Notes under the pieces: generated by a model
Seen by the model: the letters and a program-made list of their open reading frames with translations, nothing else
Database searches by the model: none
What the model was told of the DNA's origin: nothing
Source: Saprospiraceae bacterium
GTDB lineage: Bacteria; Bacteroidota; Bacteroidia; Chitinophagales; Saprospiraceae
NCBI GenBank assembly: GCA_022841745.1
Contig: JALHQW010000039.1
Location: 1 to 64,000, forward strand
Direction: 5' to 3'
Length of the DNA stretch: 64,000 nt
Position numbers and translations under genes: made by a program
In this document: positions 44,801 to 54,900 of the stretch, in pieces
How the letters are laid out: each line of letters starts with the position of its first letter
Position numbering within the stretch: position 1 is the stretch's first letter

Positions 44801-45965
44801 CCTGCTCAATGGTGGCCCAACGGGCGCTTTCCACATACTGCCCACCGTGCCAAGCCTATACCTCGGCGCTAGTGTGGATGCCGAAACCGATGGCACCCCA
44901 AGCGCCACGACGGACGGCGACGACAACACGGGCGACGATGAGGACGGCATTGTGTTCAATACGCCAAGCAGTTGGGTAATCGGCACCAATGGCGGCTCGC
45001 TAACAGCCACCGTGGCGGGCAATGGCTGGTTGGTCGGCTGGATTGATTTTGAAAGGGACACCACCTTTGCCGATTTGGGCAACCTCATCATCAGTCAGGC
45101 CGTGGTGACGGGCACGCATAGCATCAGCTTCGACGTGCCAGCGGGCCTCAACATGGCCAGCGCCGACCGGGTTTATGCCCGTTTCAGGCTGTTCGAGGAG
45201 GAGCCGCCGTTCCCGCAGTTCGCCTATTCCGGCAGGGCCGATGGCGGCGAGGTGGAGGACTATTGGTTCTACACGCTGGATGTGAACGAACCCCCGGTGG
45301 CCGTCTTTGACCGTGACACAACCAATGAGGATACGCCCGTCGCAATCATTGTGACAACAAACGACACCGATACCGACGGCAGCATTGACCCCACCACCGT
45401 GACCGTTACGGACCTGCCGTCCAATGGCACAGTGATGGTCAACCCCGCCACGGGCGTCATCACTTATTCGCCAAACCCTGATTTCGATGGCTTGGACACC
45501 CTGATTTATCAAGTCTGCGACAATGGCACACCGCTGCCTGTGCAATGCGACACGGCCATTGTTTATATCGTGGTGCTGCCCCTGCCGGACATAGCTGCCA
45601 CGGCAACTCAGACTTGCAACGACAACGGCACACCCAGCATCACGACGGACGATTATTACATCATTGAACTAACTGCCACAAACGCCGATCCTGGTGGCAG
45701 CGGCCAGTTTGAAGTTTACAATGGTGCAGACCTTTTGGCGACTGGCACTTACGGAAGCAGCGTAACCCTCAATTGGCGCAATGTGGCCAATACGTTGCGC
45801 TTCTTGGCAGATGGTACGGCAATTTACTCCCTGGCCATCCGAGATGCCGATAATTCGATTGATGAAACAATATTGACCACCACACCAGAGGCAGAATGCT
45901 CCGATTGCCCCCCCCCAACTTGTCCTCCGGTGATATTGACCAAAATACCAAGAGGAAGTAATTGA
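38856..45965 (+). CDS. Giant surface protein A: SdrD B-like, DUF11, GEVED and cadherin-like domains
   Basis: 2369 residues. An unusually long N-terminus ends in LLALCLCFWSLGLTNA, which looks like a signal-peptide core at about 68-85. Residues 110-430 not recognised. DUF11-like about 448-600 and 730-1075. About eight SdrD B-like domains begin near 607, 1076, 1232, 1346, 1470, 1597, 1723 and 1848, most with calcium-type DxDGDGxxD loops (YYDIDGDGTQD) and TNASGAYLFSNLP. GEVED domain about 1970-2138 (DFGDLPTGYP, GRADGGEVEDYWF). Cadherin-like domain about 2143-2240 (NGTVMVNPATGVITYSP). No type A or B T9SS domain; the protein ends CPPVILTKIPRGSN, resembling the end of the next protein. Probable adhesin fibre. 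Confidence 0.85.
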   Translation: MFAAYFLLAMTPVVCGGILYATSCGCTKYCARLGDWLVAITLRAKPTFACVQRKLFSLPKAVNPLLALCLCFWSLGLTNASTVEHPESLSEKKPTLNWPKSDPVSPFMPFSNAVGDLRIKVVTAYNLIVDSNVESPSTYAPEAFHATVQFCNDGTDTLWNVFMNIGDFANNTPGIYPERTHPGLTGNFSFNHVGGTADASRYIRFIAPGECFTQYWLLGYPRLDDNGNSVTQATRLTEDDLWLNFDVWATADDNGTPVAANETQTMYMRNEISAMANKIWPNGDNKVPEEYRQAILESLGWDVATPSGDSITYVGESFALQGIWYDLGNVGAGFDNNGDLIPDRNAWMQPVGDPGTFDPNCYRLLGTFGLVIVKLNDGTEMLIPFEDQLYFENLPGNNTGAVGLVFYRFAALDGPCLSNLSPYQEVASGYDNEKFNGDYGTSMPLAISRTPAMSFTKNSSPTLLSPILPDTLNYEITILNSGPVAVGAPALGIPLMIEDTIPAGTNFIIGSATENNSLPAGVSGYTILYSTDGGDTWTATEPAPGSVTKIRWMLDSPLQPGASGTVRFRVVVPGTYNMPFVCNSASASIGGGSPFAEAQDCSQLSGPNSIGDIVWEDDGGTTGTSANGVKDGNEAGMNGIFITLYYDADGNGELDDSDPLWGRDTTNASGAYLFSNLPDGHFIVKVDEAAVKTSLAYTGWTATTPITFSVGLDTLGSSSSAISFLDADFGFVPALELVKTLDGTSPIYEGNTVTYQIVLKNNSYNANTTGVTGETSEVLWGTTHFRENAYSAGSAFYTPATGSNITGEPDGSEAISVTPWKYSTNTNDFDWVYAFPVTPCGTLTKVELALSMRLDNPVIVNDYLRVVMKDQTGGNVEFDQNLFQTNAAGLNAYAGATASTYFVDISTATNALNWAFWDGNTANTEGRIGVSPLKISNGDTWDGATLYLDAIGVRFTTDDTGCYPPVFTDGDFGPGATTIDSLPLVDTYDPTKLQYISASVSPSSTTPAGTLTWNDLGPLYAGQTDTLTVNFKALQPTNLVSGDTTNNVVNANEATFLDGTPTNDATDTAGVRILRSGSIAGFVWSDLPTANGWQGTNGYQLGEPFIPNVAVVLLSCTTVASNGNCTGTLTSLDTVYTSASGAYLFEGLVPNLHYRVQVLNTSIPGTVTQSGDPDDDPNNGAGNGGLCGSGGGNVPCNNLWNNDNSWFEIGVDTWGGNSWDITKINFGYAVQPSLFGNVWEDIDGDGVQETGEEGMSGVTVELRRSSCTAGVNCPTTTTDADGNYKFTGLTAGTAYTLVVISSTLPAGSTWTETAETDGSINNSISVTLTAGQVSGSHNFGWTSTGTASLGDKLYYDIDGDGTQDANEEGIPSVLVNLYSDLNGNGIYDSGTDAFVASTSTNASGTYLFSNLPAGDYVVVVNENDDDMPPSFLQTADPDEAGICASCDGEGTSTLTTGADLTLDFGYQPVGTATIGDGVWYDANGDGTQSGVLEDGFPNITLQLWADLNGDGTYVLIATTVTNASGNYSFTDLPDGSFQIIVDSTDTDLPTDGAGNTVSPTTSTALDIVIANGEVASIEGSACTDCNLDLDFGFVKLASVGDYLFWDADQDGQQDWNEMGMANVTVYLFDENNVLIDSTVTSDGSAGDPVGYYSFNNLQPSDYTIKVNTADPDLGGASLMADPSADGVPCSDPTALDCDDEFSFSLQYGSVFAGVDFGYVPPGVIGDFIWLDMDNDGIQDTGELGIGDVLVKITNLTAVTINGVPYAVGAYMDTVYTDYDGYFVFSNLPNGTWSVEAQPSGTYSPTYDADGGLDNETTVVIANGTVTSTGNAFCAAPDCSLNLDFGLKLSGSFTLSGNICVDDGSGDGTCSTGGESQLEGIPVYIYNDNGDYLGFVYTNATGQYTFSGLPADGYLIAVGTALTPFDLMALTTTADDTPATSIATNPASVVQTVPLTGNVNGVDFAFEFVVEMDFGDLPTGYPTLLNGGPTGAFHILPTVPSLYLGASVDAETDGTPSATTDGDDNTGDDEDGIVFNTPSSWVIGTNGGSLTATVAGNGWLVGWIDFERDTTFADLGNLIISQAVVTGTHSISFDVPAGLNMASADRVYARFRLFEEEPPFPQFAYSGRADGGEVEDYWFYTLDVNEPPVAVFDRDTTNEDTPVAIIVTTNDTDTDGSIDPTTVTVTDLPSNGTVMVNPATGVITYSPNPDFDGLDTLIYQVCDNGTPLPVQCDTAIVYIVVLPLPDIAATATQTCNDNGTPSITTDDYYIIELTATNADPGGSGQFEVYNGADLLATGTYGSSVTLNWRNVANTLRFLADGTAIYSLAIRDADNSIDETILTTTPEAECSDCPPPTCPPVILTKIPRGSN

Positions 45966-46145
45966 GTAAAAGCAAATAAACGCTGTCGCCTCCCCTCTTG
46001 CGCCAGCCACAATTTTAAAATATCCCCCTCGCAATGTCGGAACTGATCGGCAAGGCTACCGGTGGCTGATGTCCCGTTAGGCTGTGCTATTTTTTCATAA
46101 CAATCTTGTAAAGCAGACTATTAAACATCTTAATTTTCTAGACTC

Positions 46146-48680
46146 ATGAAAGTACTAAAAACGTCTCACCACCGACCATGGCTACAACTCATTTCGGGGT
46201 TCATGCTGCTTTTTGTCGGCATGAGGGCTTCTGCCCAAATCACGACCAGTTCCTGTACGAATACCTATGCGTATTGCGACGCTGATACCGTGAAACTTGA
46301 ACCACAAGATATTGTGACTTACACGAACTTTCAATGGTTTGCGATGGGTGCTCCCGACGTGGCCATCAATGCGGGCAACGCTGCAACTTACGACGTTGAC
46401 CCGACCCGTTTAACGGTTCCTGGTACCATCTACGTGACCAATGATGGAGGTACGTACATCCTTAAAGCGGAGTACGCCACACCATCCGGATGCGCCACCA
46501 AGAACGATACCATCACCATCAACTTCCTGACGCTACCAGACCTGGTAACCACAACGGACACCATCTGTGCCTCGGCAAGCCAAAGTGCGAACCTGGCCTC
46601 ATTGGTCGTGGACAACAACGCCGTGGCTGGTACGACGCCTACCTGGTATCCGACCTTGGCCGACGCAAAGGCAGGAACCAATGCACTCGCCAGCACAACC
46701 GTCAGCCCTTCGGCTACTACGAAGTACTATGTTCGCAAGAACACGACAGCCGTTGATGCGGAAGGTACGGCTTGTTATGACATAGACAGTGTCATCATTG
46801 ATGTTCGCTGCCTCAACTTGGGTAATTTTATCGCTTTTGATACCAACAACAACGGCTCTATTGACGCCGGTGAGAATGGTATTGCAGGCGTAGATGTACA
46901 ATTGTTCTTCGATGCCAATGGCAACGGCTCTATTGATCCATTGGAACAAACGCCTTATGCTACGGCAACAACCAATACAAATGGATATTACTTGTTTACC
47001 AATTTGCCTCCGGGTGACTATTTCGTGGGCATCCCCGCCAGCGAGTTTGCTTCTGGTGGCACGCTCCAGCACCTTTACAGCAGCGGGACCACCATCAACA
47101 ACGCTGGCGTAACCTCTGAGACTGGAGCACCAGACCCAGATGCAGTGGCCTCGACTACCGATGACAATGGCCAAACCATCAAGACCGGCTTCTACACGGG
47201 CGGTGTCATGACGAACGGCTCAGTAACCCTCAGCTATACCGATGAGCCTACTGGCGAACCAGATCCGGGCAATGCTTCCACGGTGGCCGATGCCGACGAC
47301 AACCTTACGGTTGGGTTCACCTTCTATGGCATGAGCCTTGGAACGACCGTCTTTGCCGATGTCAACAACAACGGCGTGCAAGACCCAGGCGAGGGCGGCA
47401 TTGCGGGTGTAACGGTTCACCTTTACGCTGCAAATGGCACAACCATACTTGCGACTACCACATCCGACGCAGATGGCAATGTGGTGTTCCCCGGCCTGGC
47501 AGAGGGCGACTACATCATTGGCGTTGACTATGGTAGCCCAGCACTCGCAGGCCAGCACAGCTCTGATGACATTGCCACTTCTGGTACACCAGAATCCACG
47601 GATGGCGACGACAACGGTGTGACTCCGGTAGGCACTATTGTGCAATCCAATGTCATCACCCTTGATGCAGGAACGGAGCCAGGCGGCACAGGCCTCGCTG
47701 GCGGCAACCCGCTGACGCCTACCTCGAACACCAACTATTTTGTTGACTTCGGTTCGGTTCCAGACTGCCCGACCATCACCAACCCAACGGGTGCGCAGAC
47801 CATCTGTGCTACCGAAGGAGGTACTAACCTCACTGCAACTGCAAGCTCCACCGCTGGCAATATCCGCTTCGTGCGCCACGCTTCCGCACAAACTGGCAAC
47901 GCCATGTACAGCGGTGGCACAGTAATAGCCAACAGTGTTGCACCTGTTGCCGGAATAGCAACCTATACATTCAATACTGCCGACTTCCCGAACACGGGCA
48001 CTACGGTCCTCACCTACTACGTGTATGCCATCATGGCCACGCCGTCGGCTGACCCGACCTGCCGTCCGTACCAGGAAATCCAGGTGGTTGTGAATCCGAA
48101 GCCAACAGCTGCAAACGCATCCATCACGGAGTGTGAAAATGCACTGGGCAGCGGCGAAGGTGACTTCACGCTGACGGATGCCAACACTACGGTACTTGGC
48201 GGACAGACGGGCATGACCGTTACCTACCACGCTACCCTTGCCCATGCACAAGCTGGTACGCCAGACCTGACCAGCGCCTATGCTGCTTCAGCTGGCACCA
48301 TCTATGTACGGGTTGAAAACACCCAGGGCTGCTACGCTACGGCGACCATCACCCTGAACGTGAGCCCGAAGCCGGACTTTACACTGGCACTTGCCACGGT
48401 TTGCCCAGGTGAAAACCCAGAGGTGACCATCAGCGGTCTGTTGAATAGCGACCCGATGCAATCGACAGTTGCCGTCAATGGAAGCGGTTCTACAGCGTAC
48501 AGTGATTTTGCAGCTGACAACATTACAACACTGAATGGCCTGAGCTTGGGTGCTACGAACACCATCACTGTGACGAATACGGTTACTGGCTGCTCAACGG
48601 ACAAGACCATCGCCGTGCCAAACATCACGCCGCTCGTTTGCCCACCGGTGAACGTAAGCGTGAAGCGTGCTGGCGAATAA
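46146..48680 (+). CDS. Surface protein B with two SdrD B-like domains
   Basis: 844 residues. Signal peptide 1-31 (ends RASA-Q). Ig-like segments about 32-220; SdrD B-like domains about 222-345 (NFIAFDTNNNGSIDAGENG) and 395-545 (TTVFADVNNNGVQDPGEGG); then Ig/PKD-like repeats each opening with a C-P or C-E motif (TICATEGGTNL, SITECENALGSGEGDF, TVCPGENPEVTI). No classical T9SS domain; the tail LVCPPVNVSVKRAGE resembles the end of protein A upstream. About 180 bp from protein A and 300 bp, with a terminator, before protein C. Confidence 0.82.
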   Translation: MKVLKTSHHRPWLQLISGFMLLFVGMRASAQITTSSCTNTYAYCDADTVKLEPQDIVTYTNFQWFAMGAPDVAINAGNAATYDVDPTRLTVPGTIYVTNDGGTYILKAEYATPSGCATKNDTITINFLTLPDLVTTTDTICASASQSANLASLVVDNNAVAGTTPTWYPTLADAKAGTNALASTTVSPSATTKYYVRKNTTAVDAEGTACYDIDSVIIDVRCLNLGNFIAFDTNNNGSIDAGENGIAGVDVQLFFDANGNGSIDPLEQTPYATATTNTNGYYLFTNLPPGDYFVGIPASEFASGGTLQHLYSSGTTINNAGVTSETGAPDPDAVASTTDDNGQTIKTGFYTGGVMTNGSVTLSYTDEPTGEPDPGNASTVADADDNLTVGFTFYGMSLGTTVFADVNNNGVQDPGEGGIAGVTVHLYAANGTTILATTTSDADGNVVFPGLAEGDYIIGVDYGSPALAGQHSSDDIATSGTPESTDGDDNGVTPVGTIVQSNVITLDAGTEPGGTGLAGGNPLTPTSNTNYFVDFGSVPDCPTITNPTGAQTICATEGGTNLTATASSTAGNIRFVRHASAQTGNAMYSGGTVIANSVAPVAGIATYTFNTADFPNTGTTVLTYYVYAIMATPSADPTCRPYQEIQVVVNPKPTAANASITECENALGSGEGDFTLTDANTTVLGGQTGMTVTYHATLAHAQAGTPDLTSAYAASAGTIYVRVENTQGCYATATITLNVSPKPDFTLALATVCPGENPEVTISGLLNSDPMQSTVAVNGSGSTAYSDFAADNITTLNGLSLGATNTITVTNTVTGCSTDKTIAVPNITPLVCPPVNVSVKRAGE

Positions 48681-48761
48681 GATTAGCCATGAAAATTACG
48701 GATAGCAGTGTGGCAGCAGTTGCCGCCCTGCCTATCTGAATGGTGAACGTTTTAAAACAAT

Positions 48762-48819
48762 AAAAAGGCCACCGGAGCCATGCTCCAGCGGTGGGAAGTG
48801 GCTTCCGGTGGCCCTTTTT
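48762..48819 (+). terminator. Intrinsic terminator between surface proteins B and C
   Basis: AAAAAGGCCACCGGA pairs with TCCGGTGGCCCTTTTT (one bulged C); the hairpin ends in a T-run. The two giant genes are therefore separate transcription units. Confidence 0.85.
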
Positions 48820-48978
48820 ATCAAGCTTTTTTAAGTACGCAAAACTGATTTTGGACACTAAGAACAAGGACTTGCCCCAAACAACTAAAGATAGTTGCCA
48901 ATCGAAAATGACTGGCAGTGGCCATTTGCATGGCTGTTACTTATCCCTTTGAGCGAGCTATAGAACAAGGATTTTACC

Positions 48979-51900
48979 ATGTATCCAATAAATCACGACA
49001 TAACAAGGGCGGTTTCTCCAATGATTGGTGAGGTCAAACAATTGTTGTCCCGATGGGTCGGGGTGGCAGTGGCCTTCCTTTTCATGGCCACCGGAGCATT
49101 CGCCCAGCACGACGTCGCCCTCGAAAAAACCGTGGACAGGGACAGCGTTGCCGCAGGCGACATTGTCACTTTTACCGTTCGTGTGTCCAACCAAAACATG
49201 ACTAATGTGGCCGGGCTTCAAGTGCGAGACACGCTTTTGCCTGGCCTTACCTATATCAGCCACATTGCCCCTACTGGCACGACTTACGATATTTCAAACG
49301 GCATTTGGAACATCAATTCCCAGCTCAACGCCAACACCCCAGAACTGATTTTGACCATAAAGACACGGGTAGAATGGGAAGGCATGTACATGAACATTGC
49401 GGAAGTAACTGCCATGGAAGGCACCGATGTGGATAGTGAACCCAACAACGATGAACTATTGGAAGACGATATGGACAAAGCCTGCGTCTCTATCCCCATC
49501 ACCATTTGCACCGAACTAAATGACTCAGTCAGGGTGACCCTCCTACCCATGTTTACCAATATTCAATGGTACAAGGATGGGGTGCTGATACCAGCCAACC
49601 AAGGCGGCATACAGGACACTTTCTATATCACATCCGCTGGAATTTTTGCATTTACCGCTACGCAAAACGGGTGCCCAACGCTGACCTGCTGCCCCGTGGT
49701 GGTCAAGGACAGTTGCTACGATTTGGCGCTCCGCAAAACCTTGGCAATAGGACAAAACGGAACAGTCACTGTGGGTTCTCTCGTTGATTTTAACCTTGAA
49801 ATCTTTAACCAGGGCGACTTGGCAGCGCATAGCTTTTCCATCATTGACCAAGTTGACCCCAATTTTTTCGCCCCTTTTAACCTAAGCAACAACCCGCCGG
49901 GCACCACATCTGGCGATGCGACAATCCCTTACACCTGGTCGTCAGTCGGGCAAAACGGGAAGGTGACGCTCAATGGCAAGCTGTCGCCGGGCGAATCCGT
50001 GCAACTGCCCGTAACCTTAAAAGTGGTACATGGTGGCCTCGCTACCAACTTTGCCGAGATTGATACCGACGACGACCGGGACGTTGATTCCCAGCCCGAA
50101 AGCAAGGAACAGAATGGCAATGCCGACCAATATGTTGACAACGAAATCAACAATGCAAACGGCGACGAAGATGACCATGACGGAGCCTCGTTGACCATCC
50201 TCGCATCCAGCCTCGGCGACTTCGTCTGGAACGACCTTGACCACAACGGACAGCAAGACCCTGGCGAGCCTGGCATACCCGGCATTATCGTCCATTTGTA
50301 CGATGCCAACAACAACCTGTTGGCCGCTGACACGACGGACACCAATGGTGCCTACTTCTTTGATGATTTGCCGCCGGGCGATTACTATTTGGTGTTCCAA
50401 TTGAGCACCCTGCCCGCCGAGCATGAGCCAACCTTGTCGAACACAGGCGACGATGCCTCCGACAGCGACGCCGACGATACCGGCACCACCAATGTGGTGA
50501 CCCTGGGAGCTGGCGAAACCAACAACACGCTCGACTTTGGCGTCGAACTTGGCTTGTTTGACCTGGCTTTGCTGAAAGCAACCACAACCACCGACGTCAT
50601 GCTGGGCGATACAGTGACCTACACAATAACCGTGTACAACCAAGGTCAGGTTACTGCCCACAACGTGACGGTAATGGATTACCTTCCAAATGGGCTTTTG
50701 TTCAATGCCGCATTGAACCCAATGTGGAGCACTGCCCCCAATGGGTACTCGACCCAATTGCCCGGAACGATTCCACCCGGCGGCACAGCTGCTGTGAATA
50801 TTTTACTGATTGTTGACCCAGCTCACAATGGCAACACCATCCTGAACACTGCGGAAATCTCATTTGCCGACAATGACAACAACCCCGGCAACGGCTCGCC
50901 CCAGGATGGTGACAGTACCCCAGATGACGATGCGGTTAACGATGGTATTGGAAGTGGGCAGGAGGACGATATTGACGAAGCACCCGTTCATGTCATTCCA
51001 GCAGGGGAATTCGACTTGTCTTTGGAAAAAATGCTGACACCCGGCCAGCCGTCCTTGGTGGACATTGGCGACGAGGTTTCCTATACCATCAAAATTACCA
51101 ATGAAGGTACGCTGCCTGCTTATCATATTGATGTCAATGACAACATTCCAGCGGGCTTGGCGCTGAGTCCAAACGACCCCAACTGGACCATGAGCGGCAC
51201 AGGCATGGCCACCTATGTTTTTCCGGGGCCGCTCCAGCCAGGGCAATCGGCTTTGATTGAAATCCTGATGGTGGTGCTCTATGGCGCATCGGGCCAGCAA
51301 ATAGTGAATACCGCCGAAATCGCCTCCGCTGAGGACGATGATGGTACGGTTTATACCGACCTCGACTCCACACCGAACAACGGCAACCCAGATGAGGACG
51401 ATATTGACGGGGAGACCATTGAACTGCTACCGCATGATCCTACAGGCTGGATTTATTGTGATAAAACGGGACGCATCATCCCGGGAGGCCGTATCACCGT
51501 GGTGGGGCCAAACGGCATCCCGAACAGCCAGGTGAACATCATTCACGATGGTTCGGAGGGCTACTACGAGTTCTATACAGACGGCACGCCTGGTATTTAT
51601 ACACTGAGCTATTTGCACCCAAATGGCTTCCCGCTGAGTCCAAATTGCCCTGCGATGCCCGGGCCGTTCGACCCGACGGGGATGGCCAACCCAGTGATAC
51701 TTGGCTCGGATACTTTGAATGCCGACTATATTGAGGACAAAACTTGCGGAGGCAACCCATACTACCTGACCTTCCGCCTTGCGCCTGGCGACCCCATCAT
51801 CCTGCACAACAACCTACCCGTGCAGTGCATCCTCATCGCCAGCATCGCCTGTGAGGACACCAACAACAACGACATGGCCGATTCGGGCGACCAGCCCCTT

Positions 51901-54900
51901 GCGGGAGCAACCGTCCACCTCTACGACTGCGCCAACCCGAACGTGCCCATCATGACCTCCATCACCGATGCCGAGGGCCATTACCGCTTCGACGGCCTCG
52001 AACCGGGCAGCTATAGGGTTGGCTACCAACTCACGCCGGGCATACGGCCAGTGGCCAACGGCATGATAGATGCCAACGGCTTCTCGCCCTGCATTACCCT
52101 TGACTGGGGACAATGCGACACGAACACTGTCATCTGCCTCTATACCTGCCCCGACGTGAGCGCCGGGCCGGATTTGGCACATTGCAACAACACTCAATCC
52201 AGCCAGTTGTACGCTTCGGTGCCTTACGGCAATGGCACGTTCACTTGGTCGCCTACTAACGGCCTGAGCAACCCTAACATCCGCAACCCCGTTGCAACGC
52301 CTGCTGCATCAACCACTTATACGGTGACGTTCAGTGATGGGCGGGGCTGCGTGGACTCCGACGCCATGACCATCAGCATCGGCAACCCGACGCCCATCCT
52401 CAGCTTTACGCCTTGGGCCGATACGACCATTGATTGCACCAGCCCGCTGCATCCTTGGCAGCCGCCTACTTTCGCCGATGGTTGCGACAACAACCTGACC
52501 ATCACACAGGATAGCACCGTGGCGAACAACCCGTGCGGGCGCACCATCGTCCGCACTTGGACGGCCACCAACGACAACGGCAATTCCATCAGCTTCACAC
52601 AAACCGTAACGGTGGAAGACCACACGCCGCCCGTCATGTTTGCCAACCATGCGTTCTTTGGGCAAATCCAGCATGGAGACACCCTCTATGCCGATTGTAC
52701 CCAGATACCTTCGCTCGATTCACTGGGCTTTTCTGCTTATGATTTTTGCTCCGCAACAACCCATAATTTCACGGAGAACGTGACGCACGGCACCTGCGCC
52801 TTAAACGGCTTCCTCCAGTCCCGCTACTGCGGCTGGACGGCCACCGATGCCTGCGGCAATACGGACAGCCTTTATTTCTGGGTCATCATCTCTGACGATG
52901 AGGCTCCAGTGTTGGCTGGTGTTCCAGCCAATTTGACCTTGGCTTGTGGCCAAACAGCCCCGCCTGTAGCGAGTGTCACTGCTACCGACAATTGCAGCGC
53001 CGCCCCTACTATCTCGTTCAATCAGACCCAATCGGGCAACGGCTGTAACTCGGTCATTACACGTACCTGGACAGCAACGGATGCCTGCGGCAATATTGCG
53101 ACAGCAACCCAAACCATTCAATTGGTCATTGACAACCAGCCGCCTGTGCTGGTCAATATTCCAGCCAACACGAGCGGTACCTGCGGGAACATCCCGCCAA
53201 TCCCTTCCAACGTGTCGGCGACCGATAATTGCGATACGCAGGTTGACATCGTTTTCAATGAAATATTGGCAGGAAACAACTGCAACTATACCCGTACCCG
53301 TACCTGGACGGCCACCGACGACTGCGGCCTTACGACCGTGCGCACACAGGTCATCACCCTGACGGACGATGACTCTCCCGTACTGGTTGGCGTTCCTACC
53401 TATACAACGGCAAGCTGCGGCTACGTGCCCGCACCGCCCGTCGTGACGGCCACGGATGGCTGCGACACCAATGTGGCAGTGACTTTCAGCGAAACACAGA
53501 CGGGCATCGGTTGCAGTTATACCCTGACCCGCCGCTGGACGGCCACCGACGATTGCAACCATGTGACCACGGCTACGCAGGTCATCAATGTGGTGGACGA
53601 CCGTGGGCCGGAAATCAGGGTGACAGCCCCTGCCTTGACTTGGCTCAGCCACGGCGACACCATCATCCGACAGTGCAACCAGGTCTTCTCGCTCAATGGC
53701 AGCAATGCCACTGCGGTGGACTCCTGCTGCTCAGTGCCGCCAACGATGGTCTTCCACGAATTCGTGAAGGCAGGCAACTGCGCCACGGACGGCTATATCC
53801 AACTCATGAACTGCGGTTGGGTAGCAACCGACTGCTGCGGTAACGTGGACAGCCTCTTCTTTACGGTCATCGTGACGGACACCATACCGCCTAAGCTCTA
53901 CGGTGTGCCTGATAACGTGGTGCTGCCCTGTGGCCAAACCACCCTGCCAGCCATCCCAACCGTGGTGGCGCAAGACCCTTGCACGAACAACATCCCGGTC
54001 ATCTTCACGACTAACACCGTGAACTTCCCCGGCGGCTACATACTGACAAGAACTTGGTCCGCAACCGATGGTTGTGGCAACACCGGAACAATAAGCCAGA
54101 ACATCACCGTGACGCAAACGGATTTGGTGCCGCCCGTTTTGGCCAGCGTGCCAGCGAACCTCAGCCTGGATTGCGGAGCAGCCATACCACCGCCGCCGCC
54201 CGCTTGGGGAGCTGGTAGTGTAACGGCCACCGATTTTTGCGATGCAACACCGACGATCAGCTTCTATGAAACGATTGGTGGGAATATGGGCTGCCAAATC
54301 ATCACTCGCACATGGACGGCCACCGACAATGCTGGCAATACGAGCACTGCAACCCAAACCATCACCGTAACGGATGGCGTGGCGCCCGTACTCGTGGGAG
54401 TGCCCGCCAATGCAACGGTGGATTGCGGAAGCATACCTGCCCCGGCCAACGTGACGGCGACGGACAACTGCGATGCGAGTGTAACAGTCACCTATAACCA
54501 AATGCAAACAGGAAGCGGCTGTAGCTATACTTTGACCCGCACCTGGACGGCCACCGACGATTGTGGCAATTTGGCCTCGGCACAGCAAATCATCAATGTT
54601 AACGATGCGATAAGGCCAGTGTTTGCGGGGGTTCTGCCACAAAACTTGAGCGTGGAATGCACCACTGCCATTCCGGCTCCAACTACGCTGACGGCAACGG
54701 ACAACTGCGATGCGAATGTAGCTGTGACCTTCGCCGAAACACAAAACGGTAGCGGTTGCAGCTACACCCTCACCCGCACCTGGACGGCCACCGACGACTG
54801 CGGCAACTCGACCATTGCGCAGCAGGTTATCACGGTGAACGATAGCCAGGCACCTACTTTCGTTGGTGGCCTGCCACAAAACCTGACTGTGGATTGCGCA

